This document shows positions 22,730 through 32,015 of a stretch of 39,722 nucleotides of DNA, in pieces. The DNA comes from Desulfothermus okinawensis JCM 13304 (GTDB taxonomy: Bacteria; Desulfobacterota; Desulfovibrionia; Desulfovibrionales; Desulfothermaceae). The notes below the pieces were generated by a model. It searched no databases. It worked only from the letters and a program-made list of their open reading frames with translations, and was not told the DNA's origin. Position 1 is the stretch's first letter. Each line of letters opens with the position of its first letter. The stretch lies in assembly GCA_001311565.1 (NCBI GenBank), contig BBBM01000023.1, positions 1 to 39,722 of the forward strand, given 5' to 3'. A program made the position numbers and the translations under genes.

Positions 22730-22802
22730 GGGCCATTAGCTCAATTGGCAGAGCAACGGACTCTTAATCCGGAGGTTGAAGGTTCGACTCCTTCATGGCC
22801 CA
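22730..22802 (+). tRNA. tRNA-Lys (anticodon CTT)
   Basis: Acceptor GGGCCAT pairs with ATGGCCC, discriminator A at 22802. D arm TAGCTCAATTGGCAGAGCA, anticodon loop CTCTTAA giving CTT, and T arm GAAGGTTCGACTCCTTC. No CCA encoded. Confidence 0.96.
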
Positions 22803-22895
22803 TCATAAAATCAACTAATTAAAGAAATTTCCAACCTATAAAAATCTGGGAAGTTGGGTTGGAAAATCAAACTTTAGGGGAAAGATTTTCACAAA

Positions 22896-22931
22896 GGACT
22901 CTTACCTAAGAGGTGAGAGTCCTTTTTTTTA
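22896..22931 (+). terminator. Terminator after tRNA-Lys
   Basis: Stem AGGACTCTTACC / GGTGAGAGTCCT (one G-T pair), then a run of eight T. It lies 94 nt after the tRNA; the stretch between shows no other gene. Confidence 0.88.
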
Positions 22932-23103
22932 TCTGGCTTCGTTAAATGAAAAATTTTTACCGCTTACTCCATGCCCCTTTTCTTTTTTTTAGTGACAAAA
23001 TCACTATCACTACACTTGCCAATTAGAGTGGACATGAAATAAAGTTAGAGTTAGGATATAGGGGAATTTTTATAATTATAACCCCTAATCTTTAAGGAGC
23101 AGT

Positions 23104-24843
23104 ATGTTGCCTGCAACACATGAAGAAATCAAATCACTCATCTCTGTTGTAAGAGGAGACAAAAAAACCAACCTTGCTCCTAAAAAAATGTCAGGCTTGT
23201 AAATGTCTTTAACGGAGAAATCCTTGAAACCAATGTAGCCATTTATCAAAAATACATTGCTGGTATTGGGGATTATTCTGAAGCCCACGACATCCTGGAT
23301 TTGAAAGGCAGATTCCTTTTGCCAGGACTCATAGATGCACACCTCCATTTAGAAAGCAGCTTTTTGACCCCATCCAGTCTAGCCTCTGCGCTGATATCCC
23401 ACGGCACCACATCTATTATCATTGACCCCCATGAAATTGCCAATGTACTGGGTATTAAGGGCGTAGAATACATTTTAAAGGCCTCAGAGGCCATTCCTCT
23501 AAATGTTTTTATGTTAGTGCCTTCTTGCGTGCCAGCTACACATCTGGAAACCGCTGGTGGCAAAATTGGCATTAGAGAAATAAGAAGACTCCTAAAGCAC
23601 CCGCGGGTTATTGGTCTGGCAGAAATGATGAATTACCCTGGTGTTATCACAGCTAATGATAATGTATTAAAAAAAGATTACCTGCGTTGGAGCTCAAGGC
23701 TTACCAATAGATGGACATGCCCCTATGCTATCTGGTAAGGCGCTTCAGACCTATATTGCCGCTGGTATTGACTCTGATCACGAAACCACTACTTTAACAG
23801 AAGCCAAGGAAAAACTTAGCCTGGGAATGTGGCTCATGCTTCGTGAAGGCAGTGCTGCCAAAAATCTTTTAGACCTGTTGCCTGCTGTAAATGAATACAC
23901 TGTTAATCGTTGCTTGCTTTGTTGTGATGATAAGGAGGCTCAAGACCTAATAGATAAGGGACACATGGATTTTGTCATTAAAAAGACAATTCAATCTGGT
24001 CTTAAACCTCTATGGGCCATAAAAATGGCCACTATTAATACTGCCCAGCGTTTTGGACTGAAAGGAATTGGTGCCATTGCACCTGGATATCTGGCTGATA
24101 TGGTGGTTGTAGATAGTCTTGAAGAATTTAATGTTGTTTTCACTATCAAAAGTGGTGAAACTGTTTTTGAAAATGGAATGGTTAAAGGTAGCATACCATC
24201 TTTTGTACCTCCAGAGGTTACACATACCGTTCACTTGCCGAAGCTAAAACCAGATCACTTTAAAATTTGGACCAAAGGGAATAAAGCCCATGTTATTGGA
24301 CTAATTCCCAACCAGATTGTAAACAAAGACCTCATTTGTGAAGTTAAAAAACATGGGGATGAAGTTATCTCTGATACAGATAATGATATCTTAAAGGTAG
24401 CTGTGGTTGAAAGACACAAAGGTACAGGCAACATCGGACTGGGGCTTATTTCAGGTCTGGGACTTAAATTTGGGGCCATAGCCCAGTCCATTGCCCATGA
24501 CAGTCATAATATTATAGTGGTGGGGACCCACGATAAAGATATCCATTTTGCATTAAGCACTATTCACAAAATGCAAGGAGGTATTGCCTTGGTTAATGAT
24601 GGCAAACTTATAGCCGCACTGGAGCTACCAATTGCAGGTTTGATATCTCAGTTAAGTGTCTCTCAAGTAGCCTTTAAAACCCAACAACTAATTAAAGAAT
24701 CTCAAAATCTTGGTGTCAAATTATCTAATCCATTTTTGTCTCTTTCATTTATTGCCTTGCCTGTGATACCTACATTGCGGTTAACTGATAAAGGATTGGT
24801 AGATGTATCACAGTTTAGGTTTGTTCCCCTTGAGGCTAAATGA
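23104..24843 (+). CDS. ade: Adenine deaminase
   Basis: Converts adenine to hypoxanthine and ammonia in purine salvage. AAGGAG at 23094-23099 sets the start. Amidohydrolase metal motifs: LPGLIDAHLHLESSFLTPSS (HxH), IIIDPHEIANVLGI, GLPIDGHAPMLSGKALQTYI, GIDSDHETTTLTEAKEKL. The C-terminal domain typical of Ade/AdeC follows: GTGNIGLGLISGLGLKFGAI and SIAHDSHNIIVVGTHDKDIH. Breaks at A7 23161, A7 23183 and A7 23670 are +1. About 578 residues, normal. It stands alone, with its own upstream gap and degenerate genes downstream. Confidence 0.95.
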
Positions 24844-24858
24844 GGATTTATGTTTAAC

Positions 24859-25147
24859 TCATTTAAAAAGCATAGATACAATTCTGACCATAGTACATAT
24901 TAAAAAGGTCTGTTTTTTTGCCTCTGCTACAAGCCTATTCTTTGTCTCTTCATTTAAGCCATTGCTAAATGCATTGCTAAGGAGTTCTGGAAGCAACCAA
25001 GAGAGCAACTTAGCCCTTTGTTAATAATAGAAACAAATATCTTTTATGTGAGACTCATAAACACACTTAGGCATTTTAACTAAATAAACGTTGTCTTCTA
25101 ATGGCTCAATACTGAAATCAGGGCTGTTTAAATCATATTTAAAATCT
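24859..25147 (-). pseudogene. C-terminal remnant of an unrecognised minus-strand gene
   Basis: A coding-like minus-strand frame runs from about 25147 to a stop at 24859. It contains DFKYDLNSPDFSIEPLEDNV and YLVKMPKCVYESHIKDICFY, then an in-frame TAA at 25021-25023, then AKLLSWLLPELLSNAFSNGL and NEETKNRLVAEAKKQTFLIC up to IVSMLFK. The frame has a stop and no start at its 5' end, directly against the truncated MFS gene of the other strand. The codon pattern looks protein-coding, but I do not recognise the family. I read it as the last 95 or so codons of a gene whose 5' part is gone. Confidence 0.45.
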
Positions 25148-25148
25148 T

Positions 25149-25519
25149 AGAAAATGGATAAACAAATTTGGTGAATGCAAGATATTGTCTGTTGAATATT
25201 TCTCATTGATTTTTATTTTTCTCTTTTATGCATATTCAGATACACCATATATAATAGCAATTTTATATATATATTTGACCACCTATTCTTTAATTTCGCT
25301 ATGGCAATTAGGACATATTTTCAAAGAATAGCAGATCCAAAGGACATAGCACCTTCCATGGGTGTGGGATTTACCATTAACCACATTGCTGCTGTAATTA
25401 TACCTGTTATAGGTGGGATCATGTGGATGATAGACTATAAAATACCTTTTATAGTTGGAGCATTTTTGAGTATTATTTCACTTATATTTGTACAGATGAT
25501 AAAAACAGAGTTATATTAG
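25149..25519 (+). pseudogene. C-terminal remnant of a major-facilitator transporter
   Basis: The frame begins without a start near 25149 (LRKWINKFGECKILSVEYFS), passes a hydrophobic segment, shifts frame in the TATATATAT tract near 25265-25275 and continues as NFAMAIRTYFQRIADPKDIA, then INHIAAVIIPVIGGIMWMID and VGAFLSIISLIFVQMIKTEL. Loop-helix patterns such as DPKDIAPSMG and the last two helices are MFS-like. About 120 residues remain of a usual 400, so the N-terminal two thirds are missing. Confidence 0.55.
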
Positions 25520-25655
25520 TTCAAAAAAACATACTCAACAATTAAATTGTATTGGAACACGGAATGAATATTGAAACCCTCTTGTTTTTTTTAAGAAATT
25601 ATCTGTAGTATGGAACACACTATATTTGAAAATAATTAATAATTGGGAGGTAGTC

Positions 25656-26222
25656 ATGGAACTAAGGCCAAATATGTTTAAAAAAAATGTTGCCAATTCC
25701 TCTTACTTTAATAACAACCATAGATAAAAAAAGATATTGTGAACGCAGCCCCTTACGGTTGCGTTATGCCCATTTTGAGACCACTGGATCTAATTGCTAT
25801 TGCTTCAGCCCTACCTAGGGATACCCTAAAAAACATAAGGGAAACCCAGGAGTTTGTTGTGAATGTTATGGGAAGGACAGATTTTAGAGAGACAATTAAA
25901 TGTGCAAAAAAATTTTCCGCCAAATATTAATGAGTTAGATGAGTTAAACATAGAATCCTTGTCTTCTAAAATAGTAAAACCTCCCCGTGTTAAAAATGCC
26001 ATTGGGTGGATTGAGGCAAAATTGGATAGAGAAATTACTGGCGAAAACTACTCATTAATAATCGGTAAGGTATTGTGTGCAGAAATAAATGAGAACTATT
26101 TGAAAGATGGTAAATTAATACAAGAACCTTTGGTACTACTTATGGCTGAATTTAGGCAAATAGGAGAAAAAGTTGCAGATCACAAGGAATTTGCTGATGA
26201 TTTAAAATCAATAAAATTTTGA
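25656..26222 (+). CDS. Flavin reductase-like FMN protein (flavoredoxin type)
   Basis: GGGAGG at 25645-25650 precedes MELRPNMFKKMLPIPLTLIT. The FMN-binding split-barrel motif is NAAPYGCVMPILRPLDLIAI followed by SALPRDTLKNIRETQEFVVN, typical of the flavoredoxin/flavin reductase family of anaerobes. These proteins carry electrons or reduce flavins; the partner is not indicated. Breaks at A8 25681, A7 about 25728 and A7 about 25906 are +1. About 187 residues. Codirectional with the CBS genes 118 nt downstream. Confidence 0.88.
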
Positions 26223-26340
26223 TGTTAAACATAATCCCCTTTACATATAAGACATATACTAAACCTCTACCTACGCAAATCTAGAAACCAGTATAAAAAT
26301 TAATATGAACTTTTTTTAAGTATAGTGTTGTGAGGACATT

Positions 26341-26825
26341 ATGGAACCTATTGCAAAAGATATAATGGTTACTGATTTTCATACAATTTTATATAGCGCA
26401 ACTATAGAAGAAGCCATGAGGAAATTTAAAGAGGCCAGTAGCTCAGGTAATAGAAGAAGGGTATTTGGAATGATGGTAGTTGATGAGCAAGGGAAATTAA
26501 TAGGAATGCTCTCTATGTATGATATTTTACTTTTGCTAAGGCCAAAACACATACATTTATGGGCAGATATGAATGATATTGATATAACGGGCATAATAGA
26601 CACTGTATGTGACAGAGCTAGACATAAAAAAAGTAGAAGACATAATGACAACTGATCTAATAACTATAAGTCCTGATACCCACTTATTTACCATATTGGA
26701 CATAATGATAAAAAAAACATGTAAGACGTATCCCTGTTCTAGATAAAAATACAATAGTTGGAATTGTCTATATATCAGACCTTTTCTATTATCTTTACCA
26801 TAAACTCATAGGAAAAGGATCTTAG
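26341..26825 (+). CDS. CBS-pair domain protein
   Basis: Two CBS motifs: IAKDIMVTDFHTILYSATIE through MVVDEQGKLIGMLSMYDILL, and KVEDIMTTDLITISPDTHLF through VRRIPVLDKNTIVGIVYISD. CBS pairs bind adenine nucleotides and act as energy sensors, usually on another protein. Here the protein is about 160 residues with no other domain. Breaks at A7 26626 and A7 26709 are +1. The next CBS gene starts 3 nt after the stop, so they are probably co-translated. Confidence 0.88.
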
Positions 26826-26828
26826 GAT

Positions 26829-27719
26829 ATGGGAGTTATAGAAAGACATAGCATATTAACTGGATTTAAAGTTGGCGAGGCCATGAGAAGGCAGGTTTTA
26901 AAACTTCCTGAGACAGATTCCATAAAAAAATGGTATCTCCTTACTTATCAAATATAAGACAGGTGCACTCCTTATTATTGACAAGGATGAAAAACCCTGC
27001 GGAGTTGTTTCAAAAACAGATATAATGTCTGCATATTATGCAGGATTTTCATTGGATCAGAAACTAAAAGATATTATTGGTGCTCAACCTATAACGTGCA
27101 GTGATAAAGACGCACTGGAAGACGCACTAGAATTAATGAGACAGAATTACATACATCGTTTGTATGTATATAAAAACCATAACAGTCAAATTGTTGGACT
27201 TCTTGCTTATCCTGATATAGTTGGACTAATGTATCGATTATGCATAAAGTGTAAAAACAACTATATGTCCAGAAAAATATCAACAAATCAAGAAGAGATG
27301 TTAAAAAGATTTAAAGTAAAAGACGTGATGAGCACTCATGTACAAAGTAAAAAGACAAGTCATACCATTTACCAAGTTATTGAAGGTCTTAGTCAATATC
27401 GTTTTGGAGCCATGTTGATTAGAGATAATAGTGATACTCCTGTAGGGGTTGTTTCCAAAACAGACCTTTTATTTGCATACAAACATGGAATAAGCCTGAT
27501 GTACATGTAAAAGAAATAATGTCAAAAACAGTTCTTGCTTGCGATCTCAATACATATCTATCAGATGCTATCCAAAAAATGATCTTTTCAGATATCCACA
27601 GACTATTTGTATATCAAGGAGAACCTACAAATATTGTAGGAGTTTTATCATTTACAGATGCTGCAAAATTGAGGTCAGGCTCATGTAAGGCATGTATCAC
27701 GAGCAGAATCATGGTATAA
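26829..27719 (+). CDS. Four-CBS-domain protein with two cysteine pairs
   Basis: Four CBS motifs in about 296 residues: VGEAMRRQVLKLPETDSIKN (1), LKDIIGAQPITCSDKDALED (2), VKDVMSTHVQSKKTSHTIYQ (3) and VKEIMSKTVLACDLNTYLSD (4). Matching ends include CGVVSKTDIMSAYYAGFSLD and VGVVSKTDLLFAYKHGISP. A CIKC pair lies after CBS2 and a CKAC pair after CBS4; such spacing could hold a metal or form disulfides (inference). Breaks: A7 26926 (+1) and one missing C near 27499. Probably a nucleotide-sensing regulator partnered with the upstream CBS protein. Confidence 0.85.
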
Positions 27720-27760
27720 TAACAACTCTAAAAATAAATAGATAGATTAAGGAGGATTTT

Positions 27761-29277
27761 ATGAGGAATTTTTTGCCATATCATATGTTGAAAAGAAATA
27801 TTTTGTTATACAAAAATAAAATAGCGATTTATGATTCAGGGTTAGATAGGGAGTTTACATTTTATGAGTTGTTTATAGAAACAGAAAAACTCTGTACAGG
27901 TCTGTTAAACCTTGGACTAAAAAGAGGCGATAGAATAGCAGTAATATCAAAAAAATACATATAGATTTTTCCCTCTATTTTTTTGCAGCATCTAAACTTG
28001 GATTAATATTAGTGCTTGTAAATAAAAGACTTTCAAAAGAAGAAAAAGAATTTGTTATACATGATACAACACCTAAACTAATATTTGCTGATAAAGATGA
28101 ATTAAATATTTCTCTTGAAATAAAAGAAAAAAAATTCCTTTATTCAAAATTGTATATTGTTTGTGGGAGAGGAAAATGGAAATATAAATTATAAAGATAT
28201 ATTATTGGAACAAAAAGAAAATAAAATTTTTGGAAGAGAAGATGATCCATATATAATAATCCACACTGCAGCAGTGGATACCAAACCCAGAGGTGGAGTT
28301 TTATCTCAGAAAAATATAGTGTTAATTACACTGTCCCTTAAAAATGAATTAAATTTAAACAAAAATGATTCATATTTAAATATATTGCCCATTTTTCATA
28401 TAATGGGTATAAATTTGGCCTTTGCAACATTTATAGATGGTGGCACAAATGTGGTTATTCCATCGTTTGATAGGGATTTAAGTGCTGATCTTTTAATAAA
28501 AAAAAGACATAACCTTGATGGGCACATTTCCACCAATACTTGCATCTATTTTAGATACCTTGGACAAGAAAAATTTATATCCAAAAACATTAAAGCAGGT
28601 TGTTGGGTTAGAGCAACCAGATGTAATAAAGAGGCTAACGGAAAGTACAAATGCAAAATTTATATGCATGTATGGTCAGACTGAAACATCTGGTCTCATT
28701 ACCCTTGCTCCATATGATGAAAAGCCCCAAAATGCAGGAAGGCCAATAAATCTATGTGATATAAAGATTGTAGATGAAAATGACAATGAGCTATCTCCAG
28801 GAGAAGTTGGAGAAATAGCCATTACAGGTCCCTTTGTATTTCTTGGATATTGGAATAGGGAAAAAGATAATGAGTATGTGTTTAGAAACAATCTCCATCA
28901 TAGTGGAGATATGGGATTTTTAGATGAAGATGGATATTTGTTTTTTTAAAGGAAGAAAACCAGAAAAAGAACTTATAAAATCTGGTGGAGAAAACGTGTA
29001 TCCATCTGAAGTGGAAGAGGTTATTTTGCAACATGAGGATATCTTAGAGGTTTGTGTGGTAGGAGTCCCAGACCCTAAATTTGGGGAAGGATTAAGGCAG
29101 TTTGTGTAAAAAAACAGGGAAGTCCCTTAAAAGAGGATGAATTGATAGAATTTGTGGGAGGACGGATTGCCAGATACAAAAAAACCTAGATATGTGGAAT
29201 TCGTGGACCAACTCCCAAAGGATAAAAATGGTAAAATAGACAGATTTAAGGTAAAAGAGTATTATGGTAAAAATTAA
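27761..29277 (+). CDS. AMP-forming acyl-CoA ligase with variant P-loop
   Basis: AAGGAGG at 27750-27756 precedes MRNFLPYHMLKRNILLYKNK. Overall an ANL-superfamily CoA ligase: FICMYGQTETSGLITLAPYD (A5), HHSGDMGFLDEDGYLFFKGR (A7) and GGENVYPSEVEEVILQHEDI. The usual YTSGTTGxPKG loop is IHTAAVDTKPRGGVLSQKNI, a clear departure. The C-terminal PKDKNGKIDRFKVKEYY carries the adenylation Lys. Breaks: A7 27951, T7 27979, A8 28130, A8 28498, T7 28941, A7 29178 (all +1), and one missing base near 29107. About 502 residues. First gene of the right-hand fatty-acid island; its stop lies in the palindrome at 29274. Confidence 0.87.
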
Positions 29278-29303
29278 CCCAAGTTTATTAAAACTTGGGT
29301 TAA
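29274..29303. repeat. Palindrome copy 1 (TTAACCCAAGTTT arms)
   Basis: Perfect 13-bp arms TTAACCCAAGTTT / AAACTTGGGTTAA with a 4-nt loop ATTA. It contains the ligase stop codon. No T tract follows, so it is not a standard terminator. Related sequences occur at 31966, 33260 and 36802. Confidence 0.8.
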
Positions 29304-29324
29304 GCATGGAGTAGTTAGAAAGGC

Positions 29325-29405
29325 GGACGCCCCAACCACTGCCACTGATCTAGGGGAAAAGAGTGCATCAAAAGCTGCACGTGCAGCCTTGTCCATTTCT
29401 GTCAT
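29325..29405 (-). pseudogene. N-terminal stub of an ADP-forming acyl-CoA synthetase-like gene
   Basis: The minus-strand ATG at 29405 has an AGAGGAAG ribosome site. The encoded MTEMDKAARAAFDALFSPRS VAVVGAS matches the start of the CoA-binding (Rossmann) domain of ADP-forming acetate/acyl-CoA ligases, where 'LFxPRSVAVVGAS' is the first signature. After GAS the similarity ends; the frame runs on 15 or so codons into palindrome copy 1 and stops. About 27 of roughly 700 expected codons remain. It points away from the TetR gene and shares its upstream region. Confidence 0.6.
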
Positions 29406-29504
29406 GGTCTTCCTCTTTTTGTAAAACTCGTTTTAATTAGCTGTGGTTGAAATTTTTTTTGGCTGCCCCTATTAAAATTTTTTTGTAATTTTTTTTATTT
29501 CTCA

Positions 29505-29533
29505 TTGACCAATTTTTTTTGTTTGTGTATAAT
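29505..29533 (+). promoter_or_regulatory. Sigma70-type promoter of the TetR gene
   Basis: TTGACC at 29505-29510, 17 bp, TATAAT at 29528-29533. Transcription would start near 29540, inside the operator-like repeats. The T8 run in the spacer may be one base too long, leaving 16 bp. Confidence 0.75.
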
Positions 29534-29537
29534 CTAA

Positions 29538-29567
29538 CCAGTCGGTCAAAATTTGAACAGTCGGTAA
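29538..29567 (+). promoter_or_regulatory. Operator-like direct repeat at the TetR promoter
   Basis: Two copies of CAGTCGGT (29539-29546 and 29558-29565), 19 bp apart, in the context ACCAGTCGGTCAAA and AACAGTCGGTAA. The position over the start point and just before a TetR gene suggests autorepression (inference). Confidence 0.6.
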
Positions 29568-29586
29568 GCAAAGGGAATAATGGGTT

Positions 29587-30185
29587 ATGAAAGATAATGA
29601 AAAAAGAGAAAAGGAGATTATTGAAGCCGCACTCAGAGTTGTAGCAAGAGAAGGTTATTACAATTTGAGTATGGAAAAGGTGGCTAAGGAAGCCAATATG
29701 TCAAAAGGTGGCATAGCACACTACTTTAGCTCAAAGAAAAAGCTATTTAAGGCAGTATTTGTGAAATTTTTTTGATATGATATTTTTGAGAAGTAAAAAT
29801 ACAGTAAAAGAAATAGATGACCCAATTGATAAGTTGGTGTCCTTTGTTTGGCTGTATAATTGGGACGATCCAGATGTATTCACAGGTTATCCCATTTTAT
29901 TTGATTTTATGTCCATTGCGTCCAGAGATGAAGACTATAGAGAGATATTTATATCATGGGTTAACTCCTGGATTGATCTTTTAAAAGATGCATTAAAAGA
30001 GGCCAAAGAAAAGGGAATTATAAAAAAAAGAGCTAGATGAAGATGCCACAGCTAGGACCATTTCTGCAATATATCAGGGAATAGCAGAAAGGTGGTATCT
30101 GGATAGGGAGAATCACTCAACTAATTGGGCAGAATCTGAGTTGAAAAAGAGTGTTTATGGGTTGTTAAAAGCATATTTAATTTAA
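29587..30185 (+). CDS. TetR-family transcriptional regulator
   Basis: The HTH is EIIEAALRVVAREGYYNLSM then KVAKEANMSKGGIAHYFSSK, the standard TetR fold. The C-terminal ligand domain contains DPIDKLVSFVWLYNWDDPDV and ISAIYQGIAERWYLDRENHS. TetR proteins beside acyl-CoA genes often respond to acyl-CoAs (family knowledge), which fits the downstream SCP-2, dehydrogenase and thiolase. Breaks at T7 29767 and A8 30021 are +1; about 198 residues. The SCP-2 gene begins 19 nt later. Confidence 0.9.
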
Positions 30186-30204
30186 ACTTTAAGGAGGGAA
30201 TGAG

Positions 30205-30602
30205 ATGGCTATTTTTGATTCAACAGAAAAAAATGTACGAAGTATTGGGTTCCTTATGGAGAGACCTGCTATCAAAAGAAGAGATGGCAAAAAAAATTTC
30301 AAGATGCAGGTATAGTCATAAAATTTTCCATTAACTCACCAAATGGGGAGATATGGCTTTTCCCTGATAGGGAAGAAAAGGTGGTGTGCGGCAAAGCAGA
30401 TGGAAAACCAGATGTGGAGATGTTTTTAAGTGGGGATGATTGCCACAAATTCTGGATGCAGGAGCTAAAGCTTCCAATTGCTCTAGCAACTAGAAAGATA
30501 AAGGCAAAGGGCCCAATTAATAAAATTTTAAAGCTTTTGCCTATGTTAAAACCAGCTTATGAAAAGTATCCTCAAATCGCAAAAGATCACGGCCTAATAT
30601 GA
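30205..30602 (+). CDS. SCP-2 sterol/lipid-transfer domain protein
   Basis: AAGGAGGG at 30191-30198 fixes the start. Sequence blocks IVIKFSINSPNGEIWLFPDR, DGKPDVEMFLSGDDCHKFWM and LATRKIKAKGPINKILKLLP follow the SCP-2 fold, which binds fatty acyl chains in a hydrophobic tunnel. About 132 residues after two +1 repairs (A7 30230, A8 30291). It probably carries acyl-CoAs for the neighbouring dehydrogenase and thiolase. The following 57 nt to 30660 are AT-rich with no gene. Confidence 0.85.
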
Positions 30603-30659
30603 TTTTTTTTGTGTATCTCGTAAACAATGTTTTAAAATTTTACTTATAGTTATGGAGAG

Positions 30660-31886
30660 ATGGATATGTATACAGATTTAAATATAGAACTAACAAAAGA
30701 ACAGATAATGATAAAGGAAGAGACCCACAAATTTGCAAAAGAGGTGCTAAGACCTGCTAGCTTAGAGTTAGATAAGATCTGTGACCCTGAAGAGATGATA
30801 AAAAGTCCCATTTTATGGGACAGTTTAAAAAAAGGCATATGAACTTGGGTATCATACAGTGTTAATCCCTGATACATGGGGAGGTCTTGGGGTTGGCCCC
30901 ATTGAGACCCACATCATCTTTGAAGAGATGGGATGGGGTGCAGTGGATTTAGGCATATCAATAGGGGTTTCCTGTTTTCCAGCCTTTTTTTGCCTCTCTT
31001 CTACCAAATGACAGGTTGGGTGAAGAGATCATTATTCCTTTTTGTGAAAATAAGGATGCGTCTTTCATAGGTTGCTGGGCAATTACTGAGCCTGACCATG
31101 GGACTGATACACTGTGTCCTTTTACACCTGATTTTCACAATCCAAAGATTAGTGGGACTTGCAGGGCTGTTTTAGATAAAGATGAGTGGGTTATTTCAGG
31201 TCAAAAGTCCGCATGGGTATCCAATGGTACCATAGCAACACATGCCCTGGTTTATCTCACAATAGATCCATCCATGGGTATGGCAGGTGGTGGCATCTGC
31301 ATAATACCCCTTGATCTTCCAGGGGTCAAAAAAAGGTGCACCCTTAAATAAACTTGGGCAGAGGGCATTAAATCAGGGAGAGATATTTTTTTGATAATGT
31401 GAGGATTCCAAGGGAATATATGTTAATTGAACCAGATTCTTATGAGGCCTTATTAGACATTACCCTAGCCACTGCAAATGCAGCAATGGGAGCATTTTTT
31501 TACTGGAGTTGCCAGGGCAGCATATGAAGAGGCATTAAATTATGCAAAACAACGGGTTCAAGGTGGTAAGGTGCTTTTTGAGCATCAGATGATAAAACAC
31601 AAGCTCTTTAATATGTTCATGAAAATAGAGGCAGCAAGACAGCTATCAAGGTCAGTAATGATATATAACTACAACAACACACCTCCCAAGGTGCATTACT
31701 CCATTGCATCTAAGGTATTTTGCACCAATGTGGCATTTGAGGTTGCAAGTGAGGCTGTACAGATCTTTGGAGGATATGGTTTATCAAAGGAATACCTGTT
31801 GAAAATTTTTCAGGGATGCAAGGGCAGGTTTAATTGAAGATGGAGCAAATGACAGCCTTATGATAACTGGGGCACACCATCTTTAA
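30660..31886 (+). CDS. Acyl-CoA dehydrogenase-like flavoprotein, divergent type
   Basis: The start MDMYTDLNIELTKEQIMIKE follows a GGAGAG. FIGCWAITEPDHGTDTLCPF replaces the usual TEPxAGSD by TEPDHGTD. VISGQKSAWVSNGTIATHAL, AKQRVQGGKVLFEHQMIKHK and EVASEAVQIFGGYGLSKEYL follow. The C-terminal catalytic-Glu region reads LIEDGANDSLMITGAHHL instead of YEGTxxIQ. Five A/T-run breaks are +1 (30834, 30985, 31327, 31385, 31494); near 31795-31810 one C and one A seem to be missing. About 407 residues. It belongs to a subgroup found beside thiolases and ligases; the substrate is unknown. Confidence 0.82.
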
Positions 31887-31965
31887 AATAAAATGTTTTC
31901 TTTGCTTAAAGTTTTTTTTACTACTCGTAGTTGTAAATAATATGCAAATCTTAATTATTATAATA

Positions 31966-31999
31966 AGTTAACTCAAAGTTTTGACAAAATTGGGTTAAA
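31966..31999. repeat. Palindrome copy 2, imperfect
   Basis: GTTAACTCAAAGTTTTGAC-AAAATTGGGTTAA: the reverse strand reads AACCCAATTTTGTCAAAA, close to the AACCCAAGTTTATCAAAA consensus of the other copies. It ends about 17 nt before the thiolase ATG. The preceding 31887-31965 holds no gene. Confidence 0.55.
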
Positions 32000-32015
32000 A
32001 AAAAGGGGAAGATCT

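Noticed and set aside
22940-23095. Purine riboswitch before adenine deaminase
   Set aside because: I could not find the conserved purine-aptamer loop-loop motif; the region is AT-rich with no clear three-way junction.
24803-25024. Plus-strand ORF after adenine deaminase
   Set aside because: It overlaps the ade 3' end in another frame and opposes a better minus-strand coding pattern.
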